DNA from: Chryseolinea soli
GTDB taxonomy: Bacteria > Bacteroidota > Bacteroidia > Cytophagales > Cyclobacteriaceae
Reading direction: 5' to 3'
DNA length: 64,000 nt
Assembly (NCBI RefSeq): GCF_003589925.1
Contig: NZ_CP032382.1
Coordinates: forward strand, 3,658,001-3,722,000
In this document: positions 27,505-35,012 of the stretch, piece after piece
Numbering within the stretch: position 1 is the stretch's first letter
Layout of the letters: every line of letters begins with the position of its first letter
Notes under the pieces: model-generated
What the model was told of the DNA's origin: nothing
Databases searched by the model: none
Seen by the model: the letters and a program-made list of their open reading frames with translations, nothing else
Made by a program: the position numbers and the translations under genes

Positions 27505-28557
27505 ATGAACACCTATATTCTGAAAACACACTTCTTCTTAACGGCATTGGTCGTGGTGATAGGAGGCTGCCAAGAGGATCCACATTATGACCCGAATCGG
27601 CCCTCAACTCCGACTGGTCTTGAAGTGACAAAAGGGGATACGTCTGTATTCTTAAGTTGGACTGCTGTCGGGGACGCATCCAGCTATGTTGTGGTGAGAG
27701 GTTTGCAACTGATTGCCGATAGTCTGACTTCCCCAAGCTTTGTCGATGATTTTGCACCAGATACGTTAACAGAGTATCGGGTGTATGCTGTAAGCAGGGA
27801 TGGGTGGCGATCATACCGCTATGCCAGTGATTCTGGCTATTCTGCTGTACCTTCTGGTATCTTGCCTCGACCGCCCGTTATTTCAGCATCTGACGGCAGT
27901 AACTACAAGAACTGCACTATTACGTGGTCTGGCGGCAGGTTTGCAACCTCTTTCAATATCTATCGAGATGGTAGTCTCATCGCTGAGAAATTTGTCGGAA
28001 CTTCGTACACCGATAACCAGGCTCCGGTAACGCCTGTGGAGTATCGGGTGTATGCGGTTAATGATAATGGTGCGTCAACTACATTTGCCTCGGATATGGG
28101 CAACAAAGGATACTTTTTTATAGATACGTTTGAGAACGACGTGGATGGTTATGTAATTAATCCCTGGACGTTCAGGGTTGACCCGGCGGCTGGATATGGC
28201 GTCGCCTATTATACGGAAGGTAGTCCGGTGGTTGTTTCTGGAGAAGGCTATGAAGGCTCCTCAAAGGCACTTAAAATAGTAAACGGCAAAGCCCAGCTTT
28301 TATGCGACTGGGGTGGTGCTCCGGTTGCCGGAAAGTATAAAATCACTCTAAAGGTTAAGAAGGCGAACGGAGGATTCTGGATGGTTCCCAACTTTTCCGG
28401 GGCGGAGCGCGTCAATGCTACGAGCGATTGGACATCCTTCGAGATAGAGACTGCTTTGATTACTGCCGGATCAACGTTTAATATTAAAGTCGAGCCTGAC
28501 CAAGACGGCGATCCAGCGTTTTTTGACGATTGGGCGATCGAATATATAGCACCGTAG
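27505..28557 (+). CDS. FN3-domain surface lipoprotein of the SusCD operon
   Basis: 350 residues; lipobox VIGGC (Cys22). Two fibronectin type III-like modules (about 33-120: PTGLEVTKGDTSVFLSWTAVGDASSYVVVRG; about 125-205: YKNCTITWSGGRFATSFNIYRDG) are followed by a C-terminal beta-sandwich of about 145 residues (DTFENDVDGYVINPWTFRV ... FDDWAIEYIAP) that resembles carbohydrate-binding modules. It takes the position of SusE/SusF-type glycan-binding lipoproteins, 21 bases behind SusD. Binding of the operon's glycan is inferred from context. Confidence 0.88.
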   Translation: MNTYILKTHFFLTALVVVIGGCQEDPHYDPNRPSTPTGLEVTKGDTSVFLSWTAVGDASSYVVVRGLQLIADSLTSPSFVDDFAPDTLTEYRVYAVSRDGWRSYRYASDSGYSAVPSGILPRPPVISASDGSNYKNCTITWSGGRFATSFNIYRDGSLIAEKFVGTSYTDNQAPVTPVEYRVYAVNDNGASTTFASDMGNKGYFFIDTFENDVDGYVINPWTFRVDPAAGYGVAYYTEGSPVVVSGEGYEGSSKALKIVNGKAQLLCDWGGAPVAGKYKITLKVKKANGGFWMVPNFSGAERVNATSDWTSFEIETALITAGSTFNIKVEPDQDGDPAFFDDWAIEYIAP

Positions 28558-28940
28558 GTGGTGGGCACGTTCGTAAAGAAGGGAAACTTAATGCTATAGA
28601 AAATAGGGCATTGAGTTTTCCTCTTCTTTTGGACGACCAACCGCCCCTCCAATGAATGGCAAATGCTTCTTGGTTGATACCAACGATGCCGCTGGATTTT
28701 GCCGGATTAAGTATCATGACGCACTTCAGTTAAATCGAAGCCAGCAATATTGTATGTGGAAATGGTTTTTTCGCTCCGTTGGGGCATCGATAATTTTAAG
28801 TATCGCGATTGCCAGGACGCGTCTTGCCAGCTCCGGCCTTTGCTATTGAGCACTCCACTGTTGACAATGGCTGCCTCAGGATATTTCTCTCAAAATCGAT
28901 ATTTTCCTGAAGTTGCGTTTTTTATTAGACAGCGATATTT
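28558..28940. other. Intergenic stretch after the SusCD operon
   Basis: About 380 bp between converging transcription units. Short frames occur on both strands but none resembles a known protein, and I see no strong terminator hairpin or repeat. Confidence 0.5.
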
Positions 28941-29687
28941 TTAAATTTCGATTATCATGTTTTTGTCAAAGCCGTTGTAAGGTTCATTTATATATCCATG
29001 GGGATTACAAAGTACCGTGGTGTTGCCGACCTGGTAGTTGGCCGGTGTATGGATGTGTCCATGAATCCAGTAGCGTGGCTGATATTTTAAGATAACGGAT
29101 TCCAAATCGGATGCATAGGCACTGGAGAGGATGTTGTCTTTTAGTTTTTCGGGTATCGATTTAATACTTGGTGCATGGTGGGTGATTACAACATTTTTTT
29201 CAGTGGTCGTTAATTCTAGGCTAGACTTGAGCCACGTCAAAGACGCCTGATGAATAATATAGGTGTCAATGGAACGAAGCTTGGAGAAAGAAGGATCCCT
29301 CCGGATATATTTGTAGTCGTTCATTTTTTGCTGGCAGATACTCCCATTAATTTTGGGATCGCCAAGTAATGCAAAATCTGTCCATAGTGTTGCTCCGTGA
29401 AAAGTAATATCGTTAATAACAATACTGTTATTTTCCAGAACATAAACATTCGTGTCAATGGATTGGCTTTTTATGCTGTTTAATGTCTTAGGAAAACTTC
29501 CTTTGTAATACTCATGATTCCCGAGCACATAAAGAACGGGGATATCTTTGATCACTGATTTAATCCATTCGATTCCTTTAGTTCCCAGATTTACATCGCC
29601 TGCAAAGATGACCAAGTCCGCATTATTAAAGCTGAAATCCAGAGATCCAAACTCCTGATGTAAATCACTAACGACTTGTATCCGCAT
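28941..29687 (-). CDS. Calcineurin-like metallophosphoesterase
   Basis: 248 residues with the full metal-binding set: SDLH near the N-terminus (Asp8, His10), FAGDVN, GNHEYY, THHAPS and WIHGHIHTP. It should be a dinuclear metal phosphoesterase acting on phosphodiesters or nucleotides in the cytoplasm; no signal peptide is visible. It is divergent from the AbiEii-like toxin gene, sharing a 107-bp promoter region that holds a 14-bp palindrome. Whether it belongs functionally to the toxin-antitoxin locus is unknown. Confidence 0.92.
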   Translation of the reverse strand: MRIQVVSDLHQEFGSLDFSFNNADLVIFAGDVNLGTKGIEWIKSVIKDIPVLYVLGNHEYYKGSFPKTLNSIKSQSIDTNVYVLENNSIVINDITFHGATLWTDFALLGDPKINGSICQQKMNDYKYIRRDPSFSKLRSIDTYIIHQASLTWLKSSLELTTTEKNVVITHHAPSIKSIPEKLKDNILSSAYASDLESVILKYQPRYWIHGHIHTPANYQVGNTTVLCNPHGYINEPYNGFDKNMIIEI

Positions 29688-29717
29688 GCATCAAATCAAA
29701 ACAACTAATAGTGAAAC

Positions 29718-29731
29718 TCGTAAATTTACGA
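29718..29731. promoter_or_regulatory. 14-bp palindrome in the divergent promoter region
   Basis: TCGTAAATTTACGA, a perfect palindrome located between the metallophosphoesterase start (29687) and the AbiEii-like start (29795). Its outer CGTAAA/TTTACG arms resemble those of the fourth palindrome in the array at 31.9 kb. Candidate operator. Confidence 0.4.
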
Positions 29732-29794
29732 AGCAACGGGATCGAAACAACCTGATTATTTTATATTTTTAGAAGAAACTTAATCCGATCCTTA

Positions 29795-30679
29795 ATGGAT
29801 ATTCACATAGTAAATCGAATAAAGCGGTTAGCCATTATTGCCCTGGCTTCTGATGATGAGCTGGTCGAAGCACTGGTGTTGAAAGGAGGCAATGCGATCG
29901 ATTTGTCCTATCAGCAACAGGGTATTGGCCACGGCGCCCGAACATCCTTTGATCTGGATTATTCAATTGATCATGGTGATTTCGATAAGGACCTACCTAT
30001 CGCCGATAGGATAGAACGGACGTTGGCCCAGACCTTTAATGAAGACGGATATACCATGATTGACTATAGTTTTGGCCCCAAGCCGAAGATTGCGCGTGAA
30101 GAGGTGGCCGATTTCTGGGGTGGTTACAAAGTCGAATTCAAAGTGATTTCAAATTCCCTTTATGAGGAAAACAAAGAAGACCCGAAGAAATTGAGCAGGA
30201 TGTCAATTCCTGTGAATATGGATAACTCACCCAAATTCGAACTTGAATTCAGTAAGTTCGAGTTTGTTGAGAAGAAGGTCGAAGCTCATGTGGATGGATT
30301 TAAAATTTACGTCTATACGCCAGAAATGATCGTGTTTGAGAAAGTGCGCGCATTGTGCCAGCAGCTGCCTCGTTATAAGGAGGTAGTACCTTCTTTCAGT
30401 CCCCGTGCCCGAGCAAAGGACTTCTACGATATTCATTTAATGGTAGAACAGTATAAAATTGATCCGGGGACAACGGAAAACCTGGAGCTGATTCAGAATA
30501 TTTTTTCTGCGAAGAAAGTCCCTGTAGGTTTTATTAAAGATCTTCAGTCAGGCAGTGCCTTTCATGCTGACAACTGGAAAGATGTTGTAGTTACCTTACC
30601 CGCATCAGAAGCATTGGAGACCTTTGAATACTATCGTGATTATGTGGTAAACAAATTTGCGAGCCTTACATTCCCTTAG
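29795..30679 (+). CDS. AbiEii/AbiGii-family nucleotidyltransferase toxin
   Basis: 294 residues. Nucleotidyltransferase core: LVLKGGNAIDL (the GG motif), then TSFDLDYSI with the DxD metal-binding pair; later conserved segments VFEKVRALCQQLPRY and RAKDFYDIHLMVE match the AbiEii family (PF08843). Characterised members are toxins that add nucleotides to target RNA and are held in check by AbiEi antitoxins. Here the antitoxin-like gene lies on the opposite strand, and the two stop codons overlap by 14 bases. In typical loci both genes are in one operon, antitoxin first, so the arrangement is unusual. Confidence 0.88.
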   Translation: MDIHIVNRIKRLAIIALASDDELVEALVLKGGNAIDLSYQQQGIGHGARTSFDLDYSIDHGDFDKDLPIADRIERTLAQTFNEDGYTMIDYSFGPKPKIAREEVADFWGGYKVEFKVISNSLYEENKEDPKKLSRMSIPVNMDNSPKFELEFSKFEFVEKKVEAHVDGFKIYVYTPEMIVFEKVRALCQQLPRYKEVVPSFSPRARAKDFYDIHLMVEQYKIDPGTTENLELIQNIFSAKKVPVGFIKDLQSGSAFHADNWKDVVVTLPASEALETFEYYRDYVVNKFASLTFP

Positions 30680-31532
30680 GATAGTAAAGTCTCCACCCTT
30701 TGTCGTAGTCTTTTTCTATCATATCATAAGTCAAATAGAAATCATATCGCATTTCCTTCTCGCGAAGAACCCGGAGCTTTCCAGCGTCAAGCCCCGCCTT
30801 TTCCAAGTAAAAGCCAATTGGTTGATGATAAGGGTATATGAAGTTAAATCGGTCTAAAATGGCCACTAGTTTATTTATCGATATTTTATCCAAGGCCCGT
30901 CGGTATGCTTCGAGAACTGAATCAACGCCGCCAGCATAGTCAGGTCTCACAGCGATATCTATTAATGTTCTTTCGATGTTGGTTACAGGAAGATCATTTA
31001 AAGTAAATACTCCGGATCGATTTGAGTACATGCCGTTATGCACCAAAAAAGTATATTCCTGGAATGTAGTAGTGTTAGCAGATTTTCGCTGAGGTTTGGC
31101 AAATGCTGAATTGATAGCACTTTGCTCCAATGTTCTGTTAATATTCTGCTTCTTACTTTGTTCAAATGAAATGTAGATAGTCTTAGGGACCTGGTTGGTT
31201 AACCCATTAAGGAATACGGCAGAGTAATGTGATAAGTACGATTTGTTTATCAACGACACAGCAACTTGAAAAACCGAAGCTTCCTGAGAGAGAAATCTTT
31301 CCTTATTCGCTTTTAAGCCCTCCAAGTAGAACACATTCTTAAACAAGATCTCGCTATTTGTCAGCTTCTCGGTGAATTTCTCAACATTCATAGAGGCGGG
31401 GAGATTCCAGTTAGCACGATTATCCTCCAATACCTGATCCAACTGGGCAAGGCTATAAACCTTAGTCGAGTCATTCTTAAAGAATGACTTAATGCTACTT
31501 TCCGCAATTATGAATCGGGATTTGTTAGCCAT
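30666..31532 (-). CDS. AbiEi-like antitoxin/transcriptional regulator
   Basis: 288 residues. N-terminal winged-helix-like region (about 8-70: SIKSFFKNDSTKVYSLAQLDQVLEDNRANWNLP), then the antitoxin core with YLSHYSAVFLNGLTNQVPKTIYISFEQ, GVFTLNDLPVTNIERTLIDIAVRPDYAGG and VLEAYRRALDKISINKLVAILDRF, matching AbiEi-type proteins. It should neutralise the AbiEii-like toxin and repress its own promoter. A 24-bp perfect palindrome lies only 4 bases before its start codon and three related palindromes follow upstream. Tail-to-tail overlap with the toxin gene (30666-30679) could produce antisense control. Confidence 0.85.
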   Translation of the reverse strand: MANKSRFIIAESSIKSFFKNDSTKVYSLAQLDQVLEDNRANWNLPASMNVEKFTEKLTNSEILFKNVFYLEGLKANKERFLSQEASVFQVAVSLINKSYLSHYSAVFLNGLTNQVPKTIYISFEQSKKQNINRTLEQSAINSAFAKPQRKSANTTTFQEYTFLVHNGMYSNRSGVFTLNDLPVTNIERTLIDIAVRPDYAGGVDSVLEAYRRALDKISINKLVAILDRFNFIYPYHQPIGFYLEKAGLDAGKLRVLREKEMRYDFYLTYDMIEKDYDKGWRLYYPKGM

Positions 31533-31560
31533 AAAATAGTAAAGTATATATACTTTACTA

Positions 31561-31568
31561 CAAAGTTA
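31561..31568 (-). promoter_or_regulatory. Likely -7 promoter element of the AbiEi-like gene
   Basis: On the minus strand this reads TAACTTTG, an exact match to the Bacteroidota -7 consensus TAnnTTTG. The predicted transcript would begin inside the adjacent palindrome, leaving a very short leader. The other palindromes are preceded by TAACTTTA, a near match. No clear -33 element is visible. Confidence 0.6.
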
Positions 31569-31652
31569 GTCATTTAAAACTACATTTTGGCTTATGCACC
31601 TGGAAATATTTTCTCGGGAAGGGAAGTTCCGCAGGTAATTGATAATAGTCAT
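31566..31652 (-). CDS. Possible 28-residue micro-ORF between palindromes 1 and 2
   Basis: ATG at 31652 abuts the second palindrome exactly and encodes MTIINYLRNFPSRENISRC followed by ISQNVVLND. Its stop overlaps the promoter element of the antitoxin-like gene. The equivalent spacer between palindromes 3 and 4 encodes a related peptide tail (KNISGRFQRQSQF) without an obvious start. It may be a leader peptide or a chance frame in a duplicated block. Confidence 0.25.
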   Translation of the reverse strand: MTIINYLRNFPSRENISRCISQNVVLND

Positions 31653-32101
31653 TTTAATAAAGTATATATACTTTATTAAAGTTAGTACTTTAAGAACTAA
31701 AAAGCTATGATAGTACCAATAAAATAGCGGCAATGAGATAAATATAGTTCTTTATCTATCACATATATAAAGTATATATACTTTATATAAAGTTAATGAT
31801 TAAAATTGACTTTGGCGCTGAAATCGCCCGGAAATATTTTTTTGATAAAGCGGCTGGGTTTGAAACCTAATAATGCATTTATTCGTAAAGTATATATACT
31901 TTACGAATCACAGTGGAATAGGAACTGCGTCACCGAAACGGGTTTTGGTAAGGCGTCCTTTTACTTCAATGCACTTTCCCTATGTTGCGGTTTAATGGTG
32001 TAGTAACCGGGTTTTCAGGGAACAAGTGAGGGACTGGGAAAACGCGTGTAACCAGAGTTCAGTTGAACTGGTTCGCTTATGCCGGGTGGCTGGAATAGCA
32101 G

Positions 32102-33286
32102 CTAATGGGATGGTGGGTTAAGGGTAGAAGCTTTTTGACGGATGAAAAGATGGGTCGGGAGATCTTGAACCTGTTCACAACACAGTTGTTCCATTACTTG
32201 CTGCAGTTGCGTCTTGAGCAGCGAGATCACGTGATTGCCACCAGACGGTCCCAACGCAGCCACGCCATACATGAATGATCTTCCTAGAAAGGTGAAGTTT
32301 GCGCCGGCAGCCAGCGCTCTGGCTATGTCCGGCCCAGAACGAACGCCGCTATCCATGAGTATTTTAATCTTGTTCGCAAATTTGTCTACGATTGGTGCTA
32401 AAGAGCGGATGGAAGATTGACCGGCGTCGAGTTGCCGGCCACCATGATTGGAGACAATAATGCCATCCAAACCAAGTCTGACGGCCATCTCGGCATCCTC
32501 GAGGCTGGCCACGCCTTTGAGGACCAGTTTGCCATTCCATTTGTTGCGTATGGCAGAGATTCTTTGCTCATTGAGCCGGCCAGAAAATGTGCGATTCATA
32601 AACTGTCCGAGTTGTGACATATTAAGTCCGCTGGGCATGTACTGCTTGAGTGTGGCGAATTCGGGTTGGCCGTGAAAGAGCGTTTGAAGTGCCCAGGTGG
32701 GCCGCAATGAAATTTGTAACATGTTTTGAAGGGTCATCCGTGGAGGCATAGCCAAACCGTTACGGATGTCGCGCGGACGAAATCCAAAAGAAGGAACGTC
32801 GCAGAGTAAGACCAAAACCTGGCATTGGACCTCGGTCAGTCGTTTGATGATGTTGTCGCGCAAGGAATTTTCTGCCGGATGGTACAATTGAAACCAAGCT
32901 CTGCCTTGGGTTAATTCACTCACCCGTTCGATGCTTGCAGTCGTTACCGTGCTAAGTGTAAAAGGGATGTTATGGTCGTATGCTGCCTTGGCTAGAATTT
33001 CCGTGGCACCGGGCCACATCAGGCCCTGAAGGCCTACAGGGGCCACTCCGAAGGGCGCATCATAGGTATGTCCAAAGAGTTCCGTCTTTAAATCAGGCGT
33101 GGTGTAGGGCTTGAGATACTGCGGTATTAGTTCTATCTCGCGCAGTTCACGCGTATTCTTCTCTAGGTTAACATCCTCGTTGCAGCCCCCGTCCAAATAT
33201 TCGAAGGCAAAACGGGGAATGCGTTGTCGTGCACGTTCACGCAAATCCTCGATGGAAGGATACCGTGTGTCGAATTGCAATTTCAT
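32102..33286 (-). CDS. FMN-dependent alpha-hydroxy-acid oxidase/L-lactate dehydrogenase-like enzyme
   Basis: 394 residues from the ATG at 33286; a TTG at 33313 is less likely. FMN-dependent alpha-hydroxy-acid dehydrogenase fold: RARQRIPRFAFEYLDGGCNED, APVGLQGLMWPGATEILAKAA, the Lys-containing KLVLKGVASLEDAEMAV, the catalytic His in IVSNHGGRQLD, and the phosphate-binding ILMDSGVRSGPDIARALAAGA. It oxidises L-2-hydroxy acids such as L-lactate to 2-oxo acids. As last gene of the fucose operon, it would convert the lactate released by the upstream FAH-type hydrolase into pyruvate. The lactate assignment is inferred from context. Confidence 0.9.
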   Translation of the reverse strand: MKLQFDTRYPSIEDLRERARQRIPRFAFEYLDGGCNEDVNLEKNTRELREIELIPQYLKPYTTPDLKTELFGHTYDAPFGVAPVGLQGLMWPGATEILAKAAYDHNIPFTLSTVTTASIERVSELTQGRAWFQLYHPAENSLRDNIIKRLTEVQCQVLVLLCDVPSFGFRPRDIRNGLAMPPRMTLQNMLQISLRPTWALQTLFHGQPEFATLKQYMPSGLNMSQLGQFMNRTFSGRLNEQRISAIRNKWNGKLVLKGVASLEDAEMAVRLGLDGIIVSNHGGRQLDAGQSSIRSLAPIVDKFANKIKILMDSGVRSGPDIARALAAGANFTFLGRSFMYGVAALGPSGGNHVISLLKTQLQQVMEQLCCEQVQDLPTHLFIRQKASTLNPPSH

Positions 33287-33323
33287 AGTCTGCGTTGTAG
33301 TATTCTCCAACAAATAGATTCAG

Positions 33324-34187
33324 TTAGGCAGGTTGCTCCTCATAGGATACAGCGATCTGTCGTTGGGTGCCTAACCTGTCGATACCGAGTTCAATGACGT
33401 CGCCTGGGCGAACGAATCGCGGGGGTTTCAATCCCAGTCCAACCCCGGAAGGGGTTCCAGTAGAGATCACATCCCCTGGTAAGAGCGTCATGAATTGGCT
33501 AATATAGCTAATTAGAACCGGTACCGGGAATATCATGTCACTGGTGGTCGAGTCCTGCAGCCTTTCGTTATTCACCGTCAGCCACAGGGACAGATTGTTG
33601 GGGTCTTCGATTTCATCCGCGGTCACCAGCAGCGGGCCCAGTGGCGCGAAGGTATCGGCGCTTTTTCCTTTTACCCACTGGCCGCCTCGTTCCAATTGAA
33701 AGGCACGTTCACTGTAGTCGTTATGCAAGGCGTATCCGGCGACGAAGTCGAGTGCACGGCGCTCCTCAACATGTCTTGCTACTTTGCCTATGACGACGGC
33801 GAGTTCGACTTCCCAATCCGTTTTGAATGATCTCTTTGGAATGACTACGTTATCGTAAGGACCGCATAATGCCGTTGTAGACTTGAAGAATAGTATAGGT
33901 TCTTTCGGAATGGGCGCGTTGGTCTCATGGGCATGTCGGACATAGTTAAGGCCGACGCAGATGATTTTGCTTGGCCGGCTTATGCAGGAACCGAGCCGGG
34001 CATCTGGCGGTACCACAGGACAGTTTTCTAAATTCGCGCCGAGCCATTTTTCAAGCCTGGCAAGCCCATCGCTTTCAAAAAAACGCTCATTGTAATCCTC
34101 GCCAAATCTGGAGACGTCGAGCCTTGCCTGTGCTATGATCACTCCGGGACGTTCTTTGCCCAGGGGGCCAAATCGAAATAATTTCAT
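33324..34187 (-). CDS. FAH-family hydrolase, probable 2,4-diketo-3-deoxy-L-fuconate hydrolase
   Basis: 287 residues of the fumarylacetoacetate hydrolase superfamily. N-terminal cap (1-70), then the catalytic domain with KIICVGLNYVRHAHE, metal-ligand motif DWEVELAVVIG, YALHNDYSERAFQ, WVKGKSADTFAPLGP and ISTGTPSGVGLG. In oxidative L-fucose catabolism a member of this family cleaves 2,4-diketo-3-deoxy-L-fuconate to pyruvate and lactate. The adjacent SDR would make that substrate and the downstream FMN enzyme would use the lactate, which strongly supports the assignment. 18-base gap to the preceding SDR gene. Confidence 0.88.
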   Translation of the reverse strand: MKLFRFGPLGKERPGVIIAQARLDVSRFGEDYNERFFESDGLARLEKWLGANLENCPVVPPDARLGSCISRPSKIICVGLNYVRHAHETNAPIPKEPILFFKSTTALCGPYDNVVIPKRSFKTDWEVELAVVIGKVARHVEERRALDFVAGYALHNDYSERAFQLERGGQWVKGKSADTFAPLGPLLVTADEIEDPNNLSLWLTVNNERLQDSTTSDMIFPVPVLISYISQFMTLLPGDVISTGTPSGVGLGLKPPRFVRPGDVIELGIDRLGTQRQIAVSYEEQPA

Positions 34188-34205
34188 ATAATGATATTGA
34201 AGGTT

Positions 34206-34970
34206 TTAGTTGTTGAGTTTTACAAATCCCCCATCGATGAGATAGTCATTCCCTGTAACAAAGCCTGCTTCATCGCTGCACAGATAAAGCGCGAGCGCCG
34301 CGATCTCCTCCGGTCTGCCCATTCTTCCGATGGGTTGCGAATGGGAGAGTTTTTCGAACATTTCTTTTTCGTTGCCTGGATAGTTCTGTTTCAAAAATCC
34401 ATCGACGAAAGGTGTGTGCACCCGGGCTGGCGAGATCGCATTACAGCGAATGTTATTTTCGAGGTAGTCTTTTGCAACCGACAGTGTCATTGCTAATACA
34501 GCTCCCTTGGTAGCTGAATATGCGAACCGGTCGCGCAGGCCAACGGAGGCAGCAATCGATGCGACATTGAGAATGACACCACCACCTGCGTTTATGAACA
34601 CTGGCAGTGCCGCATGCAGGCAATTATAGACGCCTTTCATGTTGACGGCCACCAGGCGGTCGAAGTCTTCTTCACTGGTCGTATCCGCTTTGCCGATGTG
34701 AGCAACGCCAGCGGAGTTTACCAAAATCTGAAATTGTCCAATGGAGCTCAATGTGTTCGACACATTTTTCTGGTCGGCGACGTTGCAACGATGCACGAAT
34801 GCCTTTCCTCCCGAGCTATTAATTTCGTCAGCGACGTGCTGGGCGTTATCTGGGTTAAGCTCGACGATGTGGACCTCGGCATGTTGCTTGGCAAACATCT
34901 GTGTAATGGCTTTGCCGATTCCGCTGGCTCCGCCTGTTATGACAGCCTTCTTGTTGGTTAGTACAAACAT
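34206..34970 (-). CDS. SDR oxidoreductase, probable 2-keto-3-deoxy-L-fuconate dehydrogenase
   Basis: 254 residues, classical short-chain dehydrogenase. NAD(P) motif TGGASGIG (13-20), NSAG, catalytic Ser in NVASIAAS, YSATKG with Tyr and Lys, and a C-terminal IDGG. The acidic residue after the second strand (HIVELN) favours NAD+. It should oxidise 2-keto-3-deoxy-L-fuconate to the 2,4-diketo acid used by the hydrolase encoded next. A paralogue of the same length lies at 48132-48896 but has changes in conserved positions. Family certain, substrate from context. Confidence 0.88.
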   Translation of the reverse strand: MFVLTNKKAVITGGASGIGKAITQMFAKQHAEVHIVELNPDNAQHVADEINSSGGKAFVHRCNVADQKNVSNTLSSIGQFQILVNSAGVAHIGKADTTSEEDFDRLVAVNMKGVYNCLHAALPVFINAGGGVILNVASIAASVGLRDRFAYSATKGAVLAMTLSVAKDYLENNIRCNAISPARVHTPFVDGFLKQNYPGNEKEMFEKLSHSQPIGRMGRPEEIAALALYLCSDEAGFVTGNDYLIDGGFVKLNN

Positions 34971-35012
34971 AGTTTTATGTAGTCGGATAGATGGTTATGC
35001 AGGTATATATGA

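Larger units (their letters stand above)
31537..31908. repeat. Array of four long perfect palindromes with a common core
   Basis: Core AAAGTATATATACTTT occurs four times: 31541-31556, 31659-31674, 31769-31784 and 31887-31902. Each is extended by different but still perfectly complementary flanks, giving palindromes of 24 bp (31537-31560), 28 bp (31653-31680), 26 bp (31764-31789) and 28 bp (31881-31908). Centre-to-centre distances are 118, 110 and 118 bp. The blocks 1-2 and 3-4 look like a diverged 228-bp tandem duplication (shared AAAGTTA, TTTTGGC/CTTTGGC and GGAAATATTTT in the spacers). They lie upstream of the AbiEi-like gene and are probably its operators. Confidence 0.93.

Noticed and set aside
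31537..31908. CRISPR array
   Set aside because: The regularly spaced repeats are palindromes with variable flanks, only four copies, with related (not unique) spacers of 83-92 bp and no cas genes nearby.
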